From Labia minor (Eukaryota; Arthropoda; Insecta; Dermaptera; Spongiphoridae), in NCBI GenBank assembly GCA_963082975.1, contig OY720344.1, forward strand, positions 33,410,033 to 33,474,032: DNA of 64,000 nt, written 5' to 3'. Within the stretch, counting starts at the first letter, position 1. The number at the start of each line of letters is the position of its first letter. Positions 1 through 12,485 of this stretch are shown in pieces. The notes below the pieces were generated by a model. It saw only the letters and a list, made by a program, of their open reading frames with translations, was not told the origin of the DNA and searched no databases. A program made the translations under genes and the position numbers.

Positions 1-297
1 TTTTTTAATTCACACTTTCACTTTAATGTAAATGAATTCTAAATATTTCCAGATTGTTGGAAAATAGATTGACAATATTACTTGTTTTAAATTTTACAAT
101 AAAAATATTTGTATAACATAGAACAAAAATAATTTAATTAGTTTAAATTAATTAACAATTTGATATAATTAATTTTGATCTTTTTTATATTTTAAAATTT
201 TAATTAGTAAATTTCTGATAATAGATATATATTTAGAAAATCTTTGTCAAGGTTATAGTTGTACAATTTTGATTTTCCCCACCAGTAATAAAATAAG
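1..297. other. AT-rich stretch, nothing recognised
   Basis: The stretch is AT-rich with short runs of A and T. I see no coding potential, inverted repeat or known repeat. It ends where element A1 begins. Confidence 0.6.
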
Positions 298-759
298 CTG
301 GAGTGTCTCCACTCGACTATCTCGCAAATTGAATTAACATATATTATATTTAAATTAAATTTAATTAATTATAAATTATAAATTAAAATTAATAAGTAAT
401 ATTTATTAAACCAGTGCATGTTTGGCTCACGTGTGATTTGCATTCTTAAAAAATTACTTCTGGTACTTTCAGCGATTCAATCAAGCTGAAATTCTATATA
501 CAGCAGTTTTATACAATCATTTATTTAATCATGTGAAAAACTATTAAACATATATCTTTATCATTATGGTCACTTTAAAGGAAAAAAAATCAAAACGTTG
601 TAGGTAATGACCCTCTTTCGGTTGAGCTATATTTCTCAAAAAATGATAGAAAACTACGAATTTTGAATAATGCCCGTATACCAAATTTCATGCTTCTAGC
701 TCAAACCGTTTTTGCGTAACCTTGTCTACATGCACACACACAAACACACAGATATATAT

Positions 760-806
<47 letters not shown>

Positions 807-920
807 CATTTTTCTCAACCTTAGTGAAAATGATTCAGGAACCTTCAAAACGTATAAAAACATCAAAATCTCGACATCGAAAATTTTTGTGATGGCAATA
901 CTATCTCTGGCGACTAAAAA
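298..920 (+). mobile_element. Family A element, copy A1 (HINE/DINE-1-like)
   Basis: Non-autonomous repeat. The 5' end reads ctggagtgtctccactcg, a mini-hairpin, followed by IR1 actatctcg. The middle carries the actttcagcgattcaatc and accaaatttcat boxes and then a CA/TA microsatellite at about 729-802. The 3' part holds cagacatttttctcaacc and gcaatactatctctgg. The terminal IR2 of this copy is degraded (ggcgactaaaaa instead of cgagatagtaaaaa). It encodes nothing. The layout matches Helentron-associated elements; the family assignment is inference, but the repeat itself is certain because six other copies align along its length. Confidence 0.8.
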
Positions 921-2501
921 GAATTTCCATTCTTATTTCATATTATAGGAGGGTGTCGAAGATAGAACATATAACAGGGCAATACTTTTTTGGAAAACAT
1001 AAAAAAACAAAAATTGTTTTCTGAAAGTACCAAAATCTTTATTAAGAAAATAAAATGTCTATTTCTAATATCTGGTCCATATTGACACAAATTAATTCCT
1101 AAAGTAAGAAGAAACCCATACCTCTATCTACATAACTCGTATACAAGAGTATTTAAATTTTAAAACCAGTTTTCCTCTCAATAGGATTCATCACGTTTTT
1201 TATAATACAAACTCAGTATGGAATTTTGCATTTTTTATCATTACTTTTGATAGTTTTTACCAAGTATATGGCCATCACCAAAATATGTATTTGCTTTCTC
1301 CGGACAAATCGGGTCTTTCAATTTTTTCTCTATCCCTTTCAATTTCTGATAATGAAGAAAAAAACTTTACATGTCGAAATTCAAATGTTAATAATATTAA
1401 TTTTATACCCAAACCTAATTAATAAAGGAAATAATCAAATTTATACAAAATTATATTATAATTTCATAAATAATTATCCATTTATAGTTTTAAAAGATTG
1501 AATTACTTAATAATACATATTCGTAAAATTAATTGTTATATTAATTAAAGTTTTTAAAACTGAAATCAAAAGAATAAACCGGCGTTTCAGGTTTAGCAAT
1601 TTTGTTCTCACATTAGCATTGGATATCCTATATTGCATATATTTAAGTTATAATGTATCTCATGTTAATTTTAATTAATTTTATTCAAAATAATTAATTA
1701 TTATTATATTATATATATAATCTATTTAATCTTATTATAATTATAAATGTTTGTTTTTTGTAATGTGGCTCTAATAAAATCCAGGTATTCAGGGAATTTT
1801 GAACTAAAAAATCAATGTCTATAGATTTAATTTTGAAAATTATTAATTATTGTTTTGTTTATTTATTAATTAATGTCATAAATCAACTTATATCAATCGA
1901 TTTGAAAGTAATATAAAATCAAAACAATAAAATGATTAACATTATTTTAATTATATTTATAATAATTTTAAATTTTTATATTAATTTTTTTATTCAAATG
2001 ATATTTTTTATTTAAAAATATAAAATTTAATTTCTTTTATTTATCATTAATTCTGGAAATTAGTAGATATAAATAATATTTTTATAATCATTGTCATACA
2101 GGTCCGGGTAAGAGTTTTGAAGCGCTAGAGGAGGAATACATACAAAAATTCCCTCCGAACCAAAATTCCCTATGAGGTTAGGCTAGGAATGAAATTTTAT
2201 TTTATTTAATAATTAAGCAAATTAAGAATAATTTAATAAAAAAGATGAATATAATCAATCAAAATGATAATTTTTTTTTATTAAAATATATTTTATTATT
2301 AAATTTTATTTTATTAAATTAATAATTATGTCAATTAATTTTTTGTGCATAAATAAACATATATAACAAACTATATGATTAATTGAAATAATGTAAATAT
2401 TAGAAAAATAAAAATAAAAATATAAATATTAAAAACATCTTTTTTATTGTATTCTTTGCGCTGCTAAATGACATGTTTATATCAAATTTTTAAAAATTAA
2501 T
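921..2501. other. AT-rich stretch, no gene seen
   Basis: Long A/T runs with scattered short reading frames of low complexity. A slightly less AT-rich patch near 2100-2190 has gtccgggtaaga, which resembles a splice donor, but no reading frame supports an exon there. Confidence 0.55.
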
Positions 2502-2545
2502 TTCTGCGGTTATTGATTAGATATTAATAAAGTTTATAGTCTATG
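2502..2545. repeat. 44-bp dispersed repeat E, copy 1
   Basis: The segment beginning ttctgcggttattgattaga recurs at 21459-21502 with about 41 of 44 bases identical. It is the only conserved part of the two neighbourhoods. Its origin is unknown, probably a fragment of a dispersed element. Confidence 0.7.
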
Positions 2546-2939
2546 AACAGAAATGACAAATTCTAAAGTCACTTTTGGATTCTAGAGAACATGAAACGCG
2601 AATATACGCAAAAAAATTTAAATTCTGAGCAATGTGCAGATAAAAATCTTTTTAAATATATATTGATATTTACAATATCTTAATTGATCTTATTGGCCTT
2701 TTAAACTTTGAAAACATTCACATTACGGCTATAATTTAATACTATTAATTTTTAAGATTATGTGAGTAAATCATTTCAATTAAGAAAATTTGATCTCATA
2801 ATTGAATTTTCACGTAAGATTTTAATATATATTTTTTAATATTATTTTTATAGTAGTTTAGTGTTATGCTAATTTCTTTATATTTTATTTTTATTTTGTT
2901 TAATTTGTTTTTTTTTTAAATAAATTAATAACATTTAAA

Positions 2940-3555
2940 ATAGGATAAAAAAATTAATCAAGGTAGGAAAAGTGATGGGGTTTGAAATTAATAGTGATAT
3001 GACAAAATAATTAGTATCAGAGAGAATAATATTTGCAAAGAATTTAAATCGAGGTTATTATTATCAAAGGGGATCAAAATTAAAATATATAAAACAATTA
3101 TTTTTTCTGCTGTATTATATGGGTGGGAGGCATGGTCTATGTCCCTGGGAGATGAGAGTAGATTCAGAGTATTTGAGAATAAGATTCTTCCCAGCATTTA
3201 TGGGCCAAAGAAAGATGAGGACACCGGGGAATGGCGGAGACTGCATAACAAGGAATAGCATGACCTCTATGCATCTCTAGATATAGGTCATAAAATAGAG
3301 AAGGCTGGGATAGGCAGGGCACATGGCTAGAATGGGAGAGGAAAAATATAGTGGTGGGGAGTTCGATTGGAAAACGTCCGTTTGGAAGACCAATTGTGAA
3401 CAGGGTGGGGTGGACAATGTAGGAAGGAACGTGAGAGAGATGGGACAAGGTAGGAGTTAGATGGCTATAACTCAGAATAGGGACACTAAGGGGTACAGGA
3501 GGCGGAGCCCCCGTCTAGGTGTGGAGAGCACCGAAGGCGCTCGGAGCAGCTAGTA
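2940..3555 (+). mobile_element. Non-LTR retrotransposon (LINE) 3' fragment L1
   Basis: Decayed C-terminal part of a reverse-transcriptase ORF plus the 3' end. Conceptual translation gives, with stops and frameshifts, YKTIIFSAVLYGWEAWSMSL, then RVFENKILPSIYGPKKDE and GEWRRLHNKE, the block that follows the RT domain in many arthropod LINEs. The 3' end has two hairpin-forming GC blocks (ggcggagcccccgtc and agcaccgaaggcgct) and stops at gcagctagta. The same tail occurs at 19.8, 22.3 and 43.3 kb. Compared with copy L2, part of the RT region is missing. Not functional. Confidence 0.85.
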
Positions 3556-5137
3556 ACTATATATTTTAGCCAGAATTTAATATTCTAGTACCAAAGAACA
3601 AAAATATAAAAATAATAAAATCACTTAACATTTCTACATTAGAGAATTTAAAACACATTAAAAATATAATCGAAATATAATTTTTTTATTCATTTTATCA
3701 ATAATATTAAGAGTATTTTTTTAACATATTGAATGATTTAAATTTTTTTGTTGTTATTCTGAATTAGTTTCTAGTTGGTAAGAATTTATATAATAAAAAA
3801 AAAAAAAAAAATAAGACAATTTCTCTTTGAATTGTATTTCCTAGGTAAGGCATTCCAAATCATGACTTTAAGTGAAGTATAAAAAATAAGTATGTATTTA
3901 TAGAGGTATCCAGAATAAGGACCCAGAATAAATGAATAAGAAAACAAAGATTCTCAAATATTGTAAAATAAATAAACCTGACCCATCGAATATTTTTTCC
4001 TCCAACGGATTCACAAAGTAAACGTAAAACGTACAAAAAAATTATACATGACTAGATTTCCGGGCATTTCCATTGAAATGCCAACTAACCTTTGGCGGTT
4101 TTTTTGGCCTATTTTCAAATGGAATCTGACCTATTCATTTACGATAATTTATGAATTTTGGTGAATGATCACCATAAACAATCCTTTGCTTAGCTAAAGG
4201 AATAACAAAAAAAAAAACTAAAGGGTTTTTATAGCTCAAGGGCATTTTAAACAGCCCTTCGACATGTAGGACAAGGTCAGGGAACGGTTATTTATGAAAG
4301 GGTGTCGAAATTACAAATATAACCAAATTCACGATTAATATCAAGTAATTAAATATACCCTACGGGTGACAAATAACATTCAAAATGTTAAACAAATAAT
4401 TATTATGAAAATTATATAAAATTAAAAAAAAAACAAAAAACAAATGTTGAAAACGAAAACAAATCACAGAAAATATTATTTTCTTAATGAAACATACAAT
4501 ACAAAAGCGATTTATTTAACTAAACAGAATCATATATTAAAAAAATTAATATTATTTTATAAATGTATATAATTAATGATCCGAAAATTCTAAAAATGTT
4601 TTTTTTTAATTAATAAAAATAATTTCAATTTTTGGTTTAATTTTGAAAATCATGAAATAATAAATAATAATAATAATTAACCTGTTTGTATATATGTATA
4701 TATATATATATATATTTATGGGTATAATGTTGTTTTTGTTCCAAATAATAACTATACATTTTTATAATTAACTAAGAAATGTGAATTGCCAGCTAATTTG
4801 TAACTCAGATAAACAATATTGTTATTTAATGTGTAACTAGATTCGCACTTAAAATTATGTATATAAATAGAAAATACTATATAAGACATTTCCTTAATAT
4901 ATCATTAAGACTATTAAATTTGGTTTCATTAATTCAAAACTTGAATTTTGGTTTTATAAATTGGTCAGTATATTTGAATCAACTCTTGTTTTATTAAAGG
5001 CGTTATACTTTTATGTCCTAATCTTCAATTTTATCTTCGGATAAATTATAGTATATAACCTTAAAATTGAATTCGAGGGAATTTGAGTGTTTCTGTTGAA
5101 GTAGGCGGTAATATCAATTAAAACATTATTTAATTAT
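3556..5137. other. AT-rich stretch with simple repeats
   Basis: It holds a run of about 17 A at 3795-3811 and a TA repeat near 4690-4713. A less AT-rich segment at about 4040-4300 has no convincing reading frame. No element ends recognised. Confidence 0.5.
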
Positions 5138-5752
5138 TTACTTTCCCGCATACTTCGTATAAGGGAAGTATTGGAATCGTCAAAAATTTCGACTTCGAGA
5201 TATCGATAGATCTTGACGTATTAGACCTCCCTGAGTCGGAAAATACCATTATTCGAATTATGTCTGTGTGTGTGTGTATGGATGGATGTATGGATGTATG
5301 TAATGTTTATCTGTGAGCAAATTTACTCAGAAACTAATCAAGCTAGGACTTCGAAATTTGGTACACCGATATTATTTACAGTTTGTAGATTTCTTTTAAA
5401 ATTTCATCAAAATCGGTTAACTGGAAATGGTACTTTACCTACACTGGTTGCGTTTACTTTTCAAGTAAAGTACCAGTTTGCTTCGAGATATTTGCTTCCT
5501 ATTTTGTATATAGATTTAAAAATATGAAAAAAATTCAGATACCAAATTTCATCATTATCTGACTACCGGAAGTGATATTTTACCTTTACAAGTAGCTTTA
5601 GGTGTAAATTATAAATATATATAATAGTGTTAAACCATTTTACTTTATAATTTAAATTAATTGGTTTGTTTATTTTTATTGTTGTTAAAACATAATAATA
5701 ATAACCTAATTACCTATTTATATGCAGGAAAGTCTAGAGGAGGACACTCCCG
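5138..5752 (-). mobile_element. Family B element, copy B1 (HINE-like)
   Basis: Read on the minus strand, this starts cgggagtgtcctcctctag, carries IR1 actttcctgcata and the boxes taccaaatttcatcaaaatc and tcgaaatttggtac, then a CA/CATC microsatellite near 5262-5300. It ends ccaatacttcccttatacga with IR2 tatgcgggaaagt and AAAT. The 3' hairpin atacttc/gaagtat is intact. Copy B2 lies about 5 kb away in the opposite orientation and aligns end to end. No coding capacity; an 85-codon open frame across it is a by-product. Confidence 0.82.
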
Positions 5753-6385
5753 ATTTATTTTTATTTTAAACAACAAATACATGTGTTTTATCTACACCTA
5801 AAAAATTAATATATTGATCGAAAACTAATAAAATATTAAAATTTTACTAAATGAACAAATATTAATAAATTTATTATTATATTTCAATTATTGTAAAATA
5901 TTAATTTAACATAAAATAAATTAACAATATATTCTTTGACAAATGGATTTCATGAAATTCATATAAATTTTCATTTGTTTATCTGATTATGTCAATCAAA
6001 GTCGAAGTTAAAAACACAAAACAGACAGTGAAAGGTCACTGCAAAATGATTGATCATTTTCACTGATTGATCAATCATCGTGTATAATGATTTAAAGTAA
6101 AGATTATCAAATAAATTGAGTGAAGCCAATAGTTCTATATTTTAATGAAATATAACTTTTAATTATAGCTTTATAACAGGAAATTAAGAACAACGCGGAT
6201 GAAAATTCCATTTTTTTTTACATATTTGATTGATTTCATTTATATAAAAAAATTTGAATGGTTAAAGCTCGTTTTGTTTTATAGGTTTACTATTTCAAAA
6301 CCAAAAACAACGTCTCAGCATTCCAAAGAGGAGAATGAGGTGCTGTGACCCTTTGTCCTCTAGTACGGAGTTTGAAGAATTATAC
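5753..6385. other. AT-rich stretch, nothing recognised
   Basis: Runs of A/T. A short locally palindromic patch tgatcattttcactgattgatcaatca lies near 6050-6077. No gene or element ends seen. Confidence 0.5.
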
Positions 6386-6424
6386 CCCCTCCTTTGAAAT
6401 AATACATTATTCGAAAAGGAGGGG
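6386..6424. other. Strong hairpin, ccccctcctt / aaggagggg
   Basis: The arms ccccctccttt and aaaggagggg are separated by an AT-rich part that continues the pairing (ataat/attat), leaving a loop of about 3 nt. The stem is roughly 18-20 bp with one mismatch region. It lies in an unusually GC-rich patch just upstream of a possible TATA/initiator pair. It could be a fold in an RNA or a MITE remnant. Confidence 0.55.
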
Positions 6425-6441
6425 AATAACAGCTGGGGTAG

Positions 6442-6478
6442 TATAAACACTCGTATCATCACTGTAAACCAGTCATTG
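6442..6478 (+). promoter_or_regulatory. Possible core promoter (TATA + initiator)
   Basis: tataaac at 6442-6448 is followed 33 bases later by the A of gtcattg (6472-6478), an arthropod-type initiator (TCAKT). Spacing is at the edge of the normal range. No downstream exon is recognisable, so this is weak. Confidence 0.2.
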
Positions 6479-6721
6479 ACTTAAACAATTCAAACACCCT
6501 ACACACACACACATTTCTCCTTAAAAAAAAAAGGATTCAAAAAATTTTGAATTTATGTAAGGATGCTTGTATTTCTCATTAGAAATATAACTAGGAATGT
6601 TTCTTAGTATTATTTTATTTATTTACTATCTAAAAATGTTAAGTTATATATAGAATATTCGATTAAAATTGAAAATATATTCAAACAAAAGTAAATATTC
6701 ATGATTATAGTTCTGAAAAAT

Positions 6722-7172
6722 CTGGAGTGTCTCCACTCGACTATCTCGCATTTCGAATTGGATTGAATAACATATAATATATATAAATTAAATTTAATTA
6801 ATTCTAAATTCTAAATTATTCTATGTTAAAAAATTAATTCCGGTACTTTCAGCGATTTAATCAAGCTGAAATTATATATATAGAAGTTTTATACAATTTT
6901 TAATCATTTGAAAAACTATCAAACATATATCTTTATTTTTACGGTCAGTTTAGATGAAAAAAAATGAAAACGTGGTAGGTAATGAAATTTCATTATTCTA
7001 GCTCAGACTGTTTTTGCGTAATCTTGTCTACATACACACATACACACAGACATTTTTCTCAACCTTAGTGAAAATGACCCAGGAACCTTCAAAATGTATA
7101 AAAACATCAAAATCTCGACATCGAAAATTTTCGTGATCTCAATACTATTTATCTCTGGTCAGATAGTAAAAA
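6722..7172 (+). mobile_element. Family A element, copy A2
   Basis: Starts ctggagtgtctccactcgactatctcg and ends cagatagtaaaaatt. The internal region between IR1 and the actttcagcg box is shorter than in A1, and part of the accaaatttcat region is missing. The CA microsatellite at about 7032-7049 is short. Non-coding. Confidence 0.85.
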
Positions 7173-7559
7173 TTATTAAAAAAAATAAATATTTTAGTTG
7201 GATAAAAGTTAAAAAATTCTAAATAATATTTTATAAAAATAAAAATATTTGAGATAAAAACATTAATTTTCTAATTGGACTTTTATTATCAAGATTTTGT
7301 AAATGTGTTGCTTTTTCCTCGGACAATATTAATCTTTCAAGATAATAAAAATGGGTACTCATCATACAAATATGTTAAAGTCAAAGAATAATGTGATGCC
7401 CTCATTTTTTTTATCTAATTTAATTAATAATTTAATTAATAATTATTATATGATTAGTATGATATAAATATTTTATTGAATCAGATTTAGTAATAATATA
7501 TAAGTAGGAATACAAAATAAGATTGATTTCACACTTAACTCTTTTAGAATTAAAATAAT
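7173..7559. other. AT-rich stretch, nothing recognised
   Basis: Only A/T runs and short palindromic ttaattaataa words near 7415-7445. Confidence 0.5.
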
Positions 7560-8225
7560 TTGATAATGTTCTTATCACAGGAAAGAGGATCAAACGATTA
7601 GGTAGTTGGTTGAATTCAAATGTTTCTAAGCTGGTGGCATAAGTGGAAGGGGAGAGAGAAGGAGAGAGTGGTTTGAAGGTGAAGGGCGAGAGTGGAGAGG
7701 CAGGTGTTCCAGGGAGAGTGATTGGATGAGTAAATTGGGCGAGTGTTCCTTCCTGGTTCACCCATTTCTTTCCAATTAGTTGGATGCTCGCGTGTTCCGT
7801 GGTGGCCGCCAGGGGCCCGTACCCGGATGCCAGCCAGCGACAAGGCTGTGTAGGTCGGCCATCGACCCCCGCGCTTTGACCTGGTCAGTTCCCCGTTTCC
7901 CTCCGCGCTGTGTCACCTTGAAGGACTCCACTCTCCAGAATATGACCTAGCACATCCTTCGGCTGTACTTTATAAACACAGATACACTTTTTTTTTATTT
8001 CGGAGGATCCAAACGCTTGGGTCAATGCTCTCAGCGTCACCTGAATTGAGTACTACTTGTGTAAGAAACATAAGGGTGAATGTTCCCCAAATTATGACTA
8101 TACACATCTAATCCGCTTCTCACACCCTTGAAACCATGGGTAGTGGGTGAGTAAAAGGGGCAACGGAGATGTAAGAATTCCAAACCGATGGATGTCTCGC
8201 CTCTCCTGTCGCCCCTAAGAGTGAC
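7560..8225. other. Balanced-composition island 1 (unassigned)
   Basis: Sharp change to GC-balanced sequence. It includes a GA-rich run (about 7650-7710), a GC-rich core (7795-7930), and gggtgagtaaaa near 8146, which resembles a splice donor. On the minus strand a 23-codon frame starts at an ATG near 7864 (MADLHSLVAGWHP...), and another frame of about 75 codons is Pro/Ser-rich; neither is recognisable. It could be a 5' exon with promoter, or an old unique insertion. No function is claimed. Confidence 0.4.
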
Positions 8226-9355
8226 TCACAAATTTATAAATAAATGCAATCTTTTAATTCGAAGTTTATTTTTAGCTTCTCAATAAATAATATACTAGCC
8301 AGGAAAAATAAAATCTATATCGGTGACCTTGAATATCAAGAAACTTTTAATGTTACTGGATTAGTGGTGTAGAACTTTATCCAGATATTAAATATTAGAG
8401 AATATTTCATAAAATCTACATTAAAAAATTGAAATTTATAATTATAAAATTCTACATTTTAAATTCATCAATTTATAAATATAAATAATTAGGTTTAATA
8501 TTCATTAATGATTTTTATATAATACAATTCTTATTTCTATATCAAATTTTGTATTTATTAATTTTGATCTGAAGTTTATTAATAAACTAGAGGAACAAAT
8601 TTTATCATTTCAATTAATAAAAAAAATTGTTGCTTTATGAATATGTGGATTATACTAAATAGTTTTAAATTTGAAATCAAAAACAAAATATTGATATTAT
8701 GTAAATGTTTGTCCTTTGCAAAAAAAAATCATTCTTTGCTTAAAATAGATAAATTTACTCTCACTATTACTGTGCTCAAGGTAAAATTTTGATAAAAGAG
8801 AAAGGGCCAACATATGTCCAACGAATAAAAGATGAATAAAAGTAAATCTGAAAAAGTAGTCTTTACTAAAGTGAAAGTATTATATAAACAAAATTTGGAA
8901 TTTTTCAAATTATTCTCCTACCTATTCTTTCAGAACTTATTTTTTTTATTTTCAGTTCTTTAATATCTATTCTTATATTTAATATAGTTTGCTTTTAGGT
9001 TTTTTCTCAATTTTGACATCGTATAAATCTCTCGTTATCAGCAAACCAATCAATGTTTTGTTATTTAACTACAAAAATGTATTTTAATGATTAATATTTA
9101 TTTAATTATTATAAATTTTTTAATATAAATTAAATAATTATATTTTAATTAGATGGTTTCTCATAAACTTTAGAGTTAGATGATTAATTGTATTTATATA
9201 TTTTTTGATTTATCCGATTGTTTAGATAGACCCAGATTCTATGTTTTTAATGAACATTATTGCTTATGGTGGATCAATTGTTGGAGAGAAAAATAAACAC
9301 TATTGTTATTAAATTATTAAAGCTTTGGTGGTTGTTTTTATTTATAACGGAATTT
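8226..9355. other. AT-rich stretch, no gene seen
   Basis: A/T runs without recognisable repeat ends or conserved frames. Confidence 0.5.
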
Positions 9356-9738
9356 TGTAAATTAAACCACATATTAATATTTGTTATTGTAAATTTATTC
9401 AAAAAATACAAACATATACACAACGTTTCGATTGCTGCTTCTGCAATCGTTATCAAGCGACTGCACTGTTCGAGCGTCCAGTGACAAGTGACCAATGATC
9501 ATTAATAAGAATAATTATTTTTTCTCCTGTAATTTTGAAATTGTAAGCACGTTCAGAGCGCCATCTGGTTGGTGACTTTGGTCTTATATTAATGATCATT
9601 GGTCACTTGTCACTGGACGCTCGAACAGTGCAGTCGCTTGATAACGATTGCAGAAGCAGCAATCGAAACGTTGTGTATATGTTTGTATTTTTTGAATAAA
9701 TTTACAATAACAAATATCAATATGTGGTTTAATTTACA
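9356..9738. repeat. 152-bp near-perfect inverted duplication, Penelope-like terminal repeat candidate
   Basis: The arm at 9356-9507 is the reverse complement of 9587-9738 with about one visible mismatch, separated by a 79-bp spacer containing gagcgccatctgg. Each arm holds a hairpin cgattgc-agaagca-gcaatcg followed by aaacgttg (plus strand 9645-9671; minus-strand mirror at 9423-9449) and an AT-rich tail with aataaa. A gataacg-stem-cgaaacgtt arrangement recalls the hammerhead-bearing terminal repeats known in Penelope-like elements. That relationship is inference; the inverted duplication is certain. No reverse transcriptase or GIY-YIG frame is present. Confidence 0.6.
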
Positions 9739-10075
9739 CTATTGTTATCTTAAAATATTTTTTTTAAGTTTATTTTCTAGTTATAATTAAAATTTTAATG
9801 TTATATTAAAATATTTTCATAGATTGATGATTGTTATCGAAATTGAGTTAATGATTCATGGACAAGGACAAAGGACTGGCAGATATCGATCGGCAAATTA
9901 GCCTAAGAAATTTATTACGTAATTTCTCTATCTAATAATAAATTTTCTAAATATTATTTTTCATACATTCGCAACAACTTGAACTATATTCCAATATTTG
10001 ACTAAATAAATAATTTTAACCTATAATTAGGTAATTTATTTTATAATAATAATATTAATAATGTATATAAAAAAT
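9739..10075. other. AT-rich stretch, nothing recognised
   Basis: Only A/T runs between the inverted duplication and element B2. Confidence 0.5.
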
Positions 10076-10686
10076 CGGGAGTGTCCTCCTCTAGACTTTC
10101 CTGCATATAAATAGGTAATTAGGTTATTATTATTATGTTTTAACAACAATAAAAATAAACAAACTAATTAATTTAAATTATAAAGTAAAATGGTTTAACA
10201 CTATTATATATATTTATAATTTACACCTAACGCTACTTGTATAGGTAAAATGTCACTTTCGGTAGTCAGATCATGATGAAATTTGGTATCTGAATTTTTT
10301 TCATATTTTTAAATCTATATACAAAATATGAAGCAAATATCTCGAAGCAAACTGGTACTTTACTTGAAAGGTAAACGCAACCATGTAGGTAAAGTACCAC
10401 TTCCGGTTAACCGATTTTGACGAAATTTTGATAGAAATCTACAAACTGTGAATAATATCGGTGTATCAAATTTCAAAGTCCTAACTTGATTAGTTTCTGA
10501 GTAAATTGGCTCACAGACAAACATTACATACATCCTTACATCCATACATACACACACACAGACATAATTCGAAAAATGGTATTTTCCGACTCAGGGAGGT
10601 CTAAAACGTCAAGATCTATCGAAATCTCGAAGTCGAAATTTTTGACGATTCCAATACTTCCCTTATACGAAGTATGCGGGAAAGTA
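10076..10686 (+). mobile_element. Family B element, copy B2 (HINE-like)
   Basis: Best complete B copy. The 5' end is cgggagtgtcctcctctag, with IR1 actttcctgcata at 10095-10107. CA/CATA microsatellite near 10530-10562. CAATAC...CTTA box, then the 3' hairpin atacttc (10654-10660) with gaagtat (10669-10675), then IR2 tatgcgggaaagt at 10673-10685, which matches IR1 at 12 of 13 positions. AAAA follows. Flanks are T/A-rich with no clear target duplication, as expected for elements that insert without one. Confidence 0.85.
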
Positions 10687-10795
10687 AAAAATATTTGAAT
10701 ATTCACGTTTTACCACAAATTATACTCGTTTATAATTTAAAGTAATTAATTTCAAATAGAATATACACCTTACATTTAATTAATTAATTCTATCT

Positions 10796-10925
10796 ATCTC
10801 TGTGGTTCTACGGAACTCGAAAGTTCTTGGCCGCAGCAACCATATTTCTCCAAGTGTCCCTATCCATCCCTCTCCCGTCTCTTTTCCTACATTGTCCACC
10901 CACCGCGTCCTTGGTCTTCCAAAAT
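10796..10925 (-). mobile_element. LINE C-terminal scrap L7
   Basis: Minus-strand fragment of the same LINE family: the region coding for GRPRTRWVDNV-like residues through RRNMVAAAKNFRVP-like residues, ending in the short linker after the stop. The 3' tail hairpins are absent. Upstream ORF parts are missing. Confidence 0.75.
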
Positions 10926-12485
10926 TAATTTATATTATCATTATATTAAGTTATCACAAATATTTTCAATATTTTTCATTATTTTTAATAAATAAATAAA
11001 CCAGATATAGGAATAATTATGTAATGTCTTAATAAAAATAATAATAAATTACTTAATTACAAATTAAATTTTTGTTTTAATTCATATTAGGGATATGAAA
11101 TAATAAAAAATTATATTACAAACTTTTTGAAATTAAAAATCGAATTAGATTAGAGTAGATAAAATTATCTTAATAAGTTTTATATAATCTTATGATTTTA
11201 ATGGTAAAAACTAGAAGATTATACTTAAATTATTTTCATCTATATATTTTGTTTGTTTTTTTTACATAACTATGATTTCTTCAGAGTAGCAGGGACCCCA
11301 TCCCAAAAATAAAAAATAATGGAGGAAAAAATAACTAAAATCTGAATGTAATGCAAAGACAAAATTAATTTTCTGATATATTATAAAAAAATAATTTCAA
11401 TATTGTAAAATAATATAAGAATAAGAGAAAAGTAAAATATTATAAGTAAAAACAAAATTAAAAAAAACATTGAATATTGTATTATAATCATTGTTAAAAT
11501 TGGCGCACCCTCTCCCCATTAATAAACTAATATTTCTATATTCAGGATTCCTATCACCCTCTAATAGTAATTTAATATAAGTGATTCAAAGAAGTGGATC
11601 TGGTTTACAATCAACGAGGAACGTTGTCAGAATGTGGAAGAAAAATCACCGATGATTATCGTCTAATGAGATGAAAACATTTTGCAGTTACTAACAACTG
11701 GCAAACATTAATCTCGCCTCCGATTTATGCGATAATGACAGAAAATAATAAACGCCTTACCTGTGAACATCGCAAGGTTTATTAATATTATCAATTTGTT
11801 AAGTTATCAATAATTTTAGAATATTATTAATTATTTACAATTTTTATTAATAACATATCTACATCTTTCGATTTTCGCATGTGTTATATATGATTGTAAT
11901 AAATGATTCATATTACTTATCAACATTAACTTTAATTTTGAATAAATATTTTCATCAAACTTTAATAAATAATAAAAATAAATTGTATAAAATTCTTAAA
12001 ATTAAAATAGGTATGTTTTTTAATTAATATAATAATAATTAATAAATAAATAAATATTTTAGTTGAACTAGAAAATAACCCGTTTTGACGACTATTTTAA
12101 GTTATAATTATAGAAGGGAATTTTACTTACTTAAAAAATTTAAACTATGATATCCAAATATATAATTATCATTTTTTCGAATTGTAATTTAAGAATTTTA
12201 TTAATTAATATTCTTAATATAATAAACAAAATATAATATACTTATTTTAATATTTCAACATTGCTATCTTGAGACAGATTACGTCACTGACTGAATACAG
12301 AAATCATGATTTAAATGTTAATATTTTTCTGTATTTTGAGATTTAAATTTATATTATTTAAACATGTACATATAAAAGTTAATTTATTATATTATTATTG
12401 TAATAATTATATAATTTATCTATTGTCAATTAAATTTGCTAATATTTTTTTTTCAATTTTCTTCTTACTTAAATTAAAGAGTGAA
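10926..12485. other. AT-rich stretch, no gene seen
   Basis: Predominantly A/T runs. A somewhat less AT-rich part at about 11570-11790 has no supported reading frame or repeat ends. Confidence 0.5.

Noticed and set aside
712..948. 78-codon frame across the TA/CA microsatellite of A1
   Set aside because: The translation is YIYIYI repeat sequence and the frame lies in a non-coding element present in other copies without it.
5270..5527. 85-codon frame in B1 and the 65-codon frame in B2
   Set aside because: Both are incidental frames through the microsatellite and boxes of family B. Length and start are not conserved.
9274..9790. Mirror-image frames of 63-74 codons sharing MVTCHWTLEQCSRLI
   Set aside because: They are the two arms of the inverted duplication read on opposite strands, not separate genes. 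The translation resembles no protein.
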